From contig CAYRDX010000005.1 of assembly GCA_964423205.1 (NCBI GenBank), forward strand, positions 49,776 through 113,775: DNA of 64,000 bases, read 5' to 3'. Shown here one piece after another: positions 8,313 through 15,800 of the stretch (positions within the stretch are counted from its first letter, which is position 1; each line of letters starts with the position of its first letter). The notes beneath the pieces were generated by a model, which saw only the letters and a program-made list of their open reading frames with translations, did no database searches and was not told where the DNA came from. Position numbers and translations under genes: made by a program. This stretch comes from UBA6168 sp964423205 (GTDB lineage: Bacteria; Bacteroidota; Bacteroidia; Chitinophagales; Saprospiraceae).

Positions 8313-8709
8313 ATGAAAGTGGTGCTCGATACCAACGTCTTGTTGGTAGCCATTTCCCGCAAGTCAGACTACTATTCCATCTTTGATGCCTTCCTTCAGG
8401 GCAAATTTGAGTTGTGTGTCACGACTGATATACTGGATGAATAAGCTGGCAGAGAAATTTAGCCCCGGTGTAATGTTCAATACAATGGCTGCATTGGAAA
8501 AATCACCCGATGTCGTTTTTGTTCAAAAGTATTTCTTTTGGAATCTCATCACTGCCGACCCTGACGACAACAAGTTTGTAGATTGTTCGGTGGCAGCCTC
8601 CGCCAATTTCATTGTGACTGACGATAAACATTTTCAGGTTTTAAAAAAAATTCCCTTCCCAACGGTGGCGGTTATTTCAGCACTTGAGTTCGTGAAAATG
8701 TTATCTTGA
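8313..8709 (+). pseudogene. PIN-domain toxin (VapC-like), frameshifted
   Basis: The first frame reads MKVVLDTNVLLVAISRKSDY through TTDILDE and stops at TAA 8442-8444. The next frame resumes directly with KLAEKFSPGV and carries ITADPDDNKFVDCSVAA and IVTDDKHF up to the stop at 8707-8709. Together the two parts make one PIN domain: Asp6 in LDTN and the acidic DxDDNKFVD and TDD clusters are the expected metal-binding residues of this RNase fold. The shift between the frames fits a loss of 8 nt (or 2 or 5) after GAATA, which would have encoded part of the conserved DEYEE segment. The 3' end overlaps the convergent hutU stop by 9 bp. Confidence 0.82.
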
Positions 8710-10746
8710 ATTTTGCAAACCAGCCCCCTCACCCATCGCTTTCTCCAACACCCCCTCCTCCACCATATTCGGCAGCGTCACCACCAGCCCCGGGGTGCGT
8801 TCCATTTCCCGTTTGATGGCGAAGATGGCTTCTTCGTTTCGAGCCCAGGAGCGGCGGGCAATGCCGTTGTTCACATCCCAGAAGAGCATGGATTCGAGGC
8901 GGCGCTGCGAGTCGGGTGTGCCGTCGAGCACCATCCCGAAGCCACCGTTGATGACCTCGCCCCAGCCTACCCCGCCACCGTTGTGCAGGCTCACCCAGGT
9001 AGCGCCCCGGAAACTGTCGCCGATGACGTTGTGTACTGCCATGTCCGCTGTATAGCGGCTGCCGTCGTAAATGTTTGAGGTTTCCCTGTAGGGCGAGTCG
9101 GTGCCGCTAACGTCGTGGTGGTCACGACCGAGTACGACAGGTGCTGAGACTTTGCCGGAGGCAATGGCGTCATTAAATGCATTTGCAATTTTAATGCGCC
9201 CCTCCGCATCGGCATAGAGGATGCGGGATTTTGAGCCGACGATGGGCAGGTTTTCGTTGGCGTTTTTTATCCAAAGGATGTTGTCATTGAGTTGACCCCT
9301 GATTTCGGCAGGGGCTGTGGTGTAAATTTCTTCCAAAACCTGTGCGGCGATGGCGTCTGTTTTATCCAGATCCGCTTTCGAGCCAGAGGCGCAGACCCAG
9401 CGGAATGGTCCGAAGCCATAGTCGAAACACATTGGGCCCATGATGTCTTCGACATAACTCGGGTATTTGTAAATGCCCGTTTCTTCATTTTGCCATACAT
9501 CCGCCCCGGCATTACCGGCTTCGAGCAGGAAGGCGTTGCCGTAGTCCCAGAAATACATGCCCCGCTCTGCCATGGTGTTTACAGCTTTCACATGGCGCAC
9601 GAGCGATGCCCGGACGGCTTCCATGAAGGCGGGTTTATCTTTTGCCAAAAGTTTCTTGGCCTCCTCATAAGAGTATCCTACCGGGCAGTAGCCGAGGTCG
9701 TCGATATTGTGCAGGCTGGTCTGGTCGCTGCCGAGTTCGACGGGGATATTTTCCTCCACGAATTTTTCCCACAAATCCACGATGTTGCCGGCATAGACGA
9801 GGGCAATAGCTACCTTTTTTTTGCGGCAGTCCTCCAAACGGATGATGAGGTCGTTGAGGTTGGTGAAAACGTTTTCCCTATCGACATAACCATCGGTGAT
9901 GCGCTGCTCTATGGTCTTTTCGTCCACCTCTGCCAGCACCCCGACCGCCCCTGTGATGACCGCCGCTTTCGACTGTGCACCGGACATGCCGCCCAGCCCG
10001 GAAGTCACGAATATTTTACCTCCCAGGTCATCTCCCAGATTGCGCAGGCGACCGGCATTCAACAGCGTAATCGTCGTACCATGCACGATGCCCTGCGGTC
10101 CGATGTACATGAAAGAACCGGCCGTCATTTGCCCGTACTGCGTGACGCCGAGGGCATTGTACTTGTTCCAGTCTTCTTTTTTGGAATAATTGGGGATCAT
10201 CATACCGTTGGTCACCACCACCCGGGGTGCATCCTTGTGCGAGGGGAAAAGCCCAAGCGGATGCCCTGAGTATAGCACGAGTGTTTGCTCGTCGGTCATT
10301 TCAGCTAGGTACTTCATGGTGAGCAGGTACTGCGCCCAGTTCTGGAAAACTGCTCCGTTGCCACCGTAGGTGATGAGTTCATGCGGATGTTTCGCCACTG
10401 TCGGGTCGAGGTTGTTTTGCACCATAAGCATGATGGCAGCCGCCTGCTTCGAGCGGTGCGGGTACTCGTGGATGGGACGGGCATACATCCCGTAATCCGG
10501 GCGGAATCGGTACATGTAAATGCGACCGTAGGTCTCCAGTTCTTCTGCAAATTCCCTTGCCAGCACGGCGTGATGTTTCGCCGGGAAGTAGCGCAGGGCA
10601 TTTTTCACTGCCAGCTTTTTTTCTTCCTCTGTCAAAACGCCATCAATATTTCGCTTTGGGGCGTGGGAGATGGCGGGGTCGAAGGGCTTGGGGGTTGGCA
10701 GTGCCTCTGGAACACCATTTTTTATTGCATGTTGAAAGGGTGTCAT
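8701..10746 (-). CDS. hutU: Urocanate hydratase
   Basis: A protein of about 681 residues from the ATG at 10746 (MTPFQHAI); a 10-residue longer start at 10776 is open but unlikely. Urocanase converts urocanate to imidazolonepropionate in histidine degradation, using tightly bound NAD+. Recognisable blocks include ITYGGNGAVFQNW, YSGHPLGLFPSH, VVVTNGMMIPNY, YGQMTAGSFMYIGPQGIVHGT, VTSGLGGMSGAQSKAA, ELGSDQTSLH, and DHHDVSGTDSPYRET. The long form is about 120 residues longer than the E. coli-type enzyme. No other hut gene is adjacent. The gene is visibly richer in G and C than its neighbours, which produces long shadow frames on the opposite strand. A relic of a second hutU end lies at 7866-7955. 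Confidence 0.93.
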   Translation of the reverse strand: MTPFQHAIKNGVPEALPTPKPFDPAISHAPKRNIDGVLTEEEKKLAVKNALRYFPAKHHAVLAREFAEELETYGRIYMYRFRPDYGMYARPIHEYPHRSKQAAAIMLMVQNNLDPTVAKHPHELITYGGNGAVFQNWAQYLLTMKYLAEMTDEQTLVLYSGHPLGLFPSHKDAPRVVVTNGMMIPNYSKKEDWNKYNALGVTQYGQMTAGSFMYIGPQGIVHGTTITLLNAGRLRNLGDDLGGKIFVTSGLGGMSGAQSKAAVITGAVGVLAEVDEKTIEQRITDGYVDRENVFTNLNDLIIRLEDCRKKKVAIALVYAGNIVDLWEKFVEENIPVELGSDQTSLHNIDDLGYCPVGYSYEEAKKLLAKDKPAFMEAVRASLVRHVKAVNTMAERGMYFWDYGNAFLLEAGNAGADVWQNEETGIYKYPSYVEDIMGPMCFDYGFGPFRWVCASGSKADLDKTDAIAAQVLEEIYTTAPAEIRGQLNDNILWIKNANENLPIVGSKSRILYADAEGRIKIANAFNDAIASGKVSAPVVLGRDHHDVSGTDSPYRETSNIYDGSRYTADMAVHNVIGDSFRGATWVSLHNGGGVGWGEVINGGFGMVLDGTPDSQRRLESMLFWDVNNGIARRSWARNEEAIFAIKREMERTPGLVVTLPNMVEEGVLEKAMGEGAGLQNSR

Positions 10747-10807
10747 GAAGCTTATTTTATTTAAACGCCAGGTCAAAAATCCAGAGCAAAAGTAAGTCTA
10801 ATTCAAT

Positions 10808-11455
10808 TTATAATTTGCGGCAAATGATAAAGTAATACCCCATCCACCGCATCATCATCCCCGTCAGATTCGTCATTAAGAGTGTTTTCCAATAGTAGTT
10901 TCTCCGCCAACTCCTACTTAGAAGCAGCCTTATTACAACAAAAGGAATATGCATCCCCGTCGGCACAGCCCTCCAACTGAGGTCTTCTGTTTTTACTTTT
11001 TCAATTCCAGCCTCAAAAATTGCTTTTTCAAAAAGAAGTAAAACCGGTATCTCCTCTACTGCCCAGAGCCGGGCAATTTTGCGGGATATTCTTTCAAAAT
11101 AAGCAGGCATCGGGTGTTCTTTTTTTCTGAAAGCATCCACTACCACCAAGCTGCCACCAGGTTTCAGGATGCGGTACTGTTCCCGGATAAGATAAGAGCT
11201 GCCTTTTCTTTGCCGGCGGCATTTCAGGCACTTTCGAGACAAAATACGGCATCAGTGAAGGCATCCGGAATGGGCATAGCCTGAAAGTTACCTTTAAAGA
11301 GTTGGATGCGGTCGGTTAATCCCGCTTCCTCGTTTATTTTGATTCCCAAATCAAATAGGCAGGGGGAAAGAGTGACACCAGCTAAACGGAAGAGCGGTAA
11401 CTTATGTGTTATGTAGCGCAGTGTTGCCCCGGCACCGCAGCCGGCCAGCCCCTCT
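10808..11455 (-). pseudogene. SAM-dependent methyltransferase, truncated and inactivated
   Basis: The visible part starts at the SAM-binding glycine motif (GCGAGATL) and continues through LAGVTLSP, then FKGNFQAMPIPDAFTDAVFCLESA, then YRILKPGGSLVVVDAF and a C-terminal part resembling sterol/tocopherol-type methyltransferases. Three lesions are readable. The N-terminus is missing, with the frame fused to the tail of a transposase. A TGA at 11226-11224 replaces what is probably a TGC codon. A 5-bp tandem duplication (GATAA twice at 11186-11195 on the plus strand) shifts the frame just before the REQYRIL segment. Removing the duplication and the stop restores one continuous domain. Confidence 0.8.
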
Positions 11456-12047
11456 TTCGGAACTGTTTTTAACGAATTCGACCAATTCTCCGGCGTAGCC
11501 ACCGTCTGCAAAAAAAAGTTTTCAGACGGAAGAAGTCCACGATTTCCATGTGGAGCTTGACAAAATGCCAGTATGCGGCCGTCCTGTCCTGCCACTCGGC
11601 AGAGGTGACCCAGACTGAGATTATCAGCCCCAGGGTATCCACTATCAAGTGGCGCTTTCGCCCCTTGACTTTTTTGCCAGCGTCGTACCCTGTTTCAGAT
11701 GTAGCGCTCACTGCGGTGCCTTTGGTGGACTGGGAGTCCATTATGCCCACGCTTGGCGACCGCGGCTTGCCCATAAGTTCCCTGTAGTCGCCGCCAAATT
11801 CCGTGCAAACGGTCTGCAAAAGCCCGTCGTCACGCCACTTAGCAAAGTAGTAATAAACCGTTCCCGAAGGCGGGAAGTCACCAGGCAGATCGTGCCAGAT
11901 GCACCCGTTTTTCAGGGAATAAAATATCGCATCAAAGATGGAGCGTAACGTCCAGCGCCTTTTGCGCTTCAAGATTTGCTCAGTCAACTTATTCGCAATA
12001 ACTTGCCACGGAGTATATGTCAGGGAGGATGAGTACTGTTTTGTCAT
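11456..12047 (-). mobile_element. IS5-type transposase, truncated at its 3' end
   Basis: The frame from ATG 12047 encodes the IS5-family N-terminal domain (LTYTPWQVIANKL, then RSIFDAIFYSLKNGCIWHDLP) and the first DDE region (VGIMDSQSTKGT, then GKKVKGRKRHLIVDTLG). After a run of eight T (minus strand, plus-strand A8 at 11510-11517) the frame is shifted, and the expected ADGGYAGELVEFVK block with the second Asp is read one base out. Homology stops after NSSERG, where the sequence runs into the methyltransferase relic, so the Glu region and the right end are gone. The left end probably lies within about 40 bp upstream of the ATG. Confidence 0.85.
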
Positions 12048-12101
12048 ACCACAATACTACGTTCTCCCGGCAAATCGCTCCTAATATGTTGAAAAAATTA
12101 A

Positions 12102-12261
12102 GAGCTTGTTTGGGATTTAGTGCTTGAGTTAAAAACGAGAAATTTTTCGTCAATTTTTTGGCTTTTTGAAGGAGAATAGCGGGACTACTTGACTGAAAAA
12201 AGCTGAAAAAGTGGCGAAAAAGGGTCGTTTTGAGCCAAGTGACCAAATTCCAAACAAGCTC
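12102..12261. mobile_element. 160-bp MITE with 17-bp terminal inverted repeats and TAA target duplication
   Basis: The ends are GAGCTTGTTTGGGATTT (12102-12118) and AAATTCCAAACAAGCTC (12245-12261), which pair at 16 of 17 positions; weaker symmetry continues inward for about 20 more bases. TAA stands immediately outside both ends (12099-12101 and 12262-12264), as expected for a 3-bp target duplication. It has no coding capacity. TNA duplications are known for some IS5-family groups, so an IS5-type transposase could have moved it. Confidence 0.8.
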
Positions 12262-12311
12262 TAAATTCAAATAGCTTCTCAGAGATTCCGGAATTCTGAT
12301 GTCGTATTGTT

Positions 12312-12319
12312 TAGATTTG
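12312..12319 (+). promoter_or_regulatory. -7 element (TAGATTTG) for the GH30 gene
   Basis: A perfect TAnnTTTG element 61 nt before the ATG at 12373 and 50 bp past the MITE. Confidence 0.45.
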
Positions 12320-12372
12320 CAGGAATACAATTACCTACTCAGTTATCTATTTATTCACTTAATCCATTCGAG

Positions 12373-13833
12373 ATGAAATTTTATTCCCTATTCTTTTTCC
12401 TCATTTTCCTGTTTGCTTCCTGCATGAAACCTCAGGGTGAAACTTCCCCAGTTTCGAAAAGTATGGAAGGCAGGGAAGTGGTTGTTTACACCACCACCAA
12501 AGATTCTACGCTTCGGTTAACACAATCCGCCACCCATACTTTTGGCCTTGTCGACCAACCGGTAGAATCAGAGGTTCATGTCTTCGTTAATCCCAACCAT
12601 GAATTTCAAAGCTTTTTGGGAATAGGTGCTGCCATAACCGATGCCTCGGCAGAGGTCTATGCCAAATTGCCGGAGGCCAAACAGGCCGAATTCATGAAAG
12701 CTCATTTCGATACAAAGGATGGACTGGGTTATACCCTGATCAGGACAAACATCCATAGTTGCGATTTCAGCAGCGGCAGTTACACTTATATTGAGGAAGG
12801 CGACAAGGAATTGAAGACCTTCAGTATCGAGCACGACCGGCAGTTTCGGATTCCCATGATAAAAAAAGCGATGGAGTCTGCAGGCGGAAAATTGACGCTT
12901 TATGCCAGTCCATGGAGCCCACCGGCATTTATGAAAAGCAATAACCACATGCTGCGTGGGGGCAAGTTGCTACCGGAATTCTATCCTGCATGGGCCATGT
13001 ATTTCGCTAAGTTTATAAAAGCTTACGAAGCTGAAGGCATACCAATTTGGGGCCTTACCATCCAAAATGAACCTATGGCCACTCAAACATGGGAATCCTG
13101 CATCTGGACTGCCGAAGAGGAGCGCGATTTTCTAAAAATGCATTTAGGGCCAACCCTCGAAAAAGAGGGATTGGGAGATAAGGAAATAATCATCTGGGAC
13201 CACAACCGCGATCTCATCAATCACCGTGTTAACACCATTCTGGATGACCCCGATGCAGCCAAATACGCCTGGGGCATTGGTTTTCATTGGTACGAAACAT
13301 GGGCGGGAGGTGAGCCAATGTTTGACAACCTGAAGCAGGTAAAAGAAAACTACCCCAATCATCATCTTATTTTCACTGAGGGCTGTGCTGAACGCTATAG
13401 CGACGAACACATCAGTTACTGGCCAAATGCTGAGCGATATGGCAAATCCATGATCAATGATTTCAATTCAGGAACTGTTGGTTGGACTGACTGGAACATC
13501 CTGCTGGACGAAAGGGGAGGCCCCAATCATGTGGGTAATTTCTGCTTTGCACCAGTCCACGCCAATACCCAAACTGGTGAATTGATTTACACACCTATTT
13601 ATTATTACATTGGCCATTTCTCTAAATTCATCAGGCCGGAAGCCAAAAGGATTAGTACTGCCAGCAGTCGCAGCCACTTGCTTAGTACGTCCTTCCGAAA
13701 CAAAGACGGAAAGATTGCAACGGTGGTGATGAATCAAAGCGACATGCCAATAACCTATAATCTTTACGTAGGTTACAACAACGCCATCACTGAGCATATT
13801 CCGGCGCATAGTATTCAGACGTTGTTGTATTGA
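12373..13833 (+). CDS. GH30 glycoside hydrolase lipoprotein (glucosylceramidase family)
   Basis: A 486-residue protein with a lipoprotein signal (FLFASC, lipidated Cys17), so it is likely anchored in a membrane facing the periplasm or cell surface. The start at 12373 is chosen because it gives the intact signal peptide. GH30 landmarks: FLGIGAAITDASA near 81-93, YASPWSPPAFMK near 178-188, the acid/base Glu233 in IQNEP, and the nucleophile Glu336 in LIFTEGC. Family members cleave beta-glucosyl, beta-1,6-glucan or beta-xylosyl bonds; the exact substrate cannot be told. The C-terminal beta-domain is complete. It stands alone with its own promoter. Confidence 0.9.
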   Translation: MKFYSLFFFLIFLFASCMKPQGETSPVSKSMEGREVVVYTTTKDSTLRLTQSATHTFGLVDQPVESEVHVFVNPNHEFQSFLGIGAAITDASAEVYAKLPEAKQAEFMKAHFDTKDGLGYTLIRTNIHSCDFSSGSYTYIEEGDKELKTFSIEHDRQFRIPMIKKAMESAGGKLTLYASPWSPPAFMKSNNHMLRGGKLLPEFYPAWAMYFAKFIKAYEAEGIPIWGLTIQNEPMATQTWESCIWTAEEERDFLKMHLGPTLEKEGLGDKEIIIWDHNRDLINHRVNTILDDPDAAKYAWGIGFHWYETWAGGEPMFDNLKQVKENYPNHHLIFTEGCAERYSDEHISYWPNAERYGKSMINDFNSGTVGWTDWNILLDERGGPNHVGNFCFAPVHANTQTGELIYTPIYYYIGHFSKFIRPEAKRISTASSRSHLLSTSFRNKDGKIATVVMNQSDMPITYNLYVGYNNAITEHIPAHSIQTLLY

Positions 13834-13837
13834 GGAG

Positions 13838-13890
13838 GTTGAGAGAGTTGAGTAGTTCTCATTTTTCTAAACCATCTCAACTGTCTCAAC
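13838..13890. terminator. 15-bp inverted repeat downstream of GH30
   Basis: GTTGAGAGAGTTGAG (13838-13852) and CTCAACTGTCTCAAC (13876-13890) pair at 14 of 15 positions across a 23-nt loop, starting 5 bp after the GH30 stop. There is no strong T-run, so it may act as an mRNA-stabilising or weak termination hairpin. Confidence 0.45.
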
Positions 13891-13951
13891 AATCTCAACT
13901 ATATTCGTGTATGTATTCGACAACCTGTTTTTCACCTTAAAACCTCATGAA

Positions 13952-14218
13952 ATGGAAATCCTTTTAATCGCTGCCGTCGTTTTGATTCTTCTTGGTGGAA
14001 GTCTGTTTACAAAAAGCCTGTCTCTCCGAAATCGGATGATGGTGACACTATTCGCAGGAACAATACTGCTGATATGGGTTTGGTTCTTAGAACCAGGTGG
14101 AGAAATTGGCAGCAAAATACTGATCTCTGCTGTAGCACTAATTGCCAGTTATACAAGAGTGAAGGAATTCTTGTCTGAGCCAAAGTCCCACAAGGATTCT
14201 GAACCTTTCCAGGGTTGA
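13952..14218 (+). CDS. Small membrane protein of unknown function
   Basis: An 88-residue protein from ATG 13952 (MEILLIAAVV); an upstream start at 13907 adds an unlikely extension. It is mostly hydrophobic: about residues 2-17, 28-43 and 50-66 could each span the membrane, followed by a charged tail (RVKEFLSEPKSHKDSEP). I do not recognise the family. It lies between the GH30 gene and a convergent outer-membrane barrel gene, and nothing in the context suggests a role. Confidence 0.55.
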   Translation: MEILLIAAVVLILLGGSLFTKSLSLRNRMMVTLFAGTILLIWVWFLEPGGEIGSKILISAVALIASYTRVKEFLSEPKSHKDSEPFQG

Positions 14219-14231
14219 AAAAAACTCCATA

Positions 14232-15497
14232 CTAAAACCTCGTATTCACCACATTATTGGTTCGGGAGCCGAAGCGGTAGTTGATGCCCATATTCACGGA
14301 AATGAGATAGTTGGATCGCAACTGCCGCAGTTGCAGCAAGACCTCCTCGTCGGAGGCAGATTTTTGTGGAATACTCAACTGGTTTCGTACCATCGATATT
14401 CTACCACCCATGTTCAGGTTAAAACCCCGGAATAGATTCCATTCGATTTCAGGGTTGAAGGAGAGGGAGAGCAAACCCCAATCGTGCAGGTAATTTTCAA
14501 ATTCGGTATTGAGTTCCAGACGGCCCCATTCCTCCAACTGCCGGTAACTGACTTCGATGTTTTGCCGTAACAGCCATTCTTCAGTTTTAGAGAAAATGGT
14601 AGTGTCTGTGTAATTATAACGGAATGGGCCAACATTGTAGAGGAAGGTAAACTGCCTCTTGGTGGCCTGCGAGTATGGGAAGATATTGTATTCCAGGGCT
14701 GGCCGGACCGAATACGATAGATCGATATTGTTGACGGTGCTGCTGGAGACATTTCCAAAACCACCCACGCTCCAATGGTCGCTTATGCTGAAGACATAGA
14801 TGCTCCAAACATTCCATCTCCTGGTTTTGGAAATATAGTCTTCTGCATCCTCAAGGCTGAACCTGCGTCGTCTGTAATTATAATTGTAACTGAGATTGAA
14901 TTTATTCTTGTCGGTAACACGACTTGCATTCATTCTTCCGTTGGCTTCCAAGCCTGTGTATGATTCCTGGCCGTCCAGGTTGAAATTTCCACCCAAGCTG
15001 AATAACCAGGAATTCCACGGGTCAATAGCTGCTATTGCTGTTCTGGAAACAGAAGTTTGTGCTTGGTTGACTTTGACATTCAATTTATCGGCCAGGGAGG
15101 TTTTCAGAATGTAAGGCAATAATGCCTGTTGAAGTTTGCGCGCCTGCAAATCCTGAACCTGTCCATCTGAAGCATCGGCGTCTGAGTAAAATATTAGCGT
15201 ATCAGCCAAAGTTGCGAACCTTCCTTGCCCCTTTACAAACAAATTCCATTCACGGCCACCTGCAGCGGTGCGCAAACTGGTTAACAGAATGTAAACATCT
15301 GCAGTCTGGCGGTCGCGCATGATATTCAGATAAGACAATTCGCTTCGAATGTGTTCTTCATAACAGCGGGTCTGGCAATCCAGAAATACTTTAGGGGCAT
15401 CAGTGGCCATGACTTGCTGTGCAAAAAGGCCATTTATTGGAATGCTTAAAAGAAACAGGGCTAAAAAGAAGAACAGGTTTTTTAGAGAAAATGTCAT
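14232..15497 (-). CDS. Outer-membrane beta-barrel protein
   Basis: About 421 residues from ATG 15497 (MTFSLKNLFFF), which provides a clear signal peptide ending near GLFAQQ; the frame is open further upstream but without conservation cues. An N-terminal domain of about 150 residues (FLDCQTRCYEEHIRSELSY, with ADVYILLTS and ADTLIFYS strands) is followed by alternating amphipathic beta strands (KFNLSYNYNYRRRRF, then WSVGGFGNVSSST, then SVRPALEYNIFPYSQ) and a C-terminal NMGINYRFGS strand, the pattern of an outer-membrane barrel. The two cysteines in the LDCQTRC motif may form a disulfide. Function is unknown. It converges with the small membrane protein gene. Confidence 0.75.
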   Translation of the reverse strand: MTFSLKNLFFFLALFLLSIPINGLFAQQVMATDAPKVFLDCQTRCYEEHIRSELSYLNIMRDRQTADVYILLTSLRTAAGGREWNLFVKGQGRFATLADTLIFYSDADASDGQVQDLQARKLQQALLPYILKTSLADKLNVKVNQAQTSVSRTAIAAIDPWNSWLFSLGGNFNLDGQESYTGLEANGRMNASRVTDKNKFNLSYNYNYRRRRFSLEDAEDYISKTRRWNVWSIYVFSISDHWSVGGFGNVSSSTVNNIDLSYSVRPALEYNIFPYSQATKRQFTFLYNVGPFRYNYTDTTIFSKTEEWLLRQNIEVSYRQLEEWGRLELNTEFENYLHDWGLLSLSFNPEIEWNLFRGFNLNMGGRISMVRNQLSIPQKSASDEEVLLQLRQLRSNYLISVNMGINYRFGSRTNNVVNTRF

Positions 15498-15800
15498 TGT
15501 GGGTTTTAATAAAATCATTTTGTTGTGAATTGGCGTCGGTAACGCATGAAAGTTAGGGCATAAATTGGACAGGCGCCAAAATAATACCTGGGCAGCGATT
15601 CGACTTTCAAATAAACAAAGACTGTACACTTATGACAAAAATAAATTCTGTCGCGACCTGTAATATCTAAAATGCTGCAACACAAAACTGGAAAAACCTT
15701 GTTCTTGGTCGGAAAAACACTGAATTCATGATTTGGTCTTTCGATTTGTTTGACCCAAGTGTTTATTTTCGCCAAATTCCAAACTAATATTTTGCTTACC

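Noticed and set aside
9292..10269. Long plus-strand open frame (325 codons) opposite hutU
   Set aside because: It is fully antisense to a well-conserved urocanase; the long frame follows from the high G+C of hutU, and the translation has no recognisable domain.
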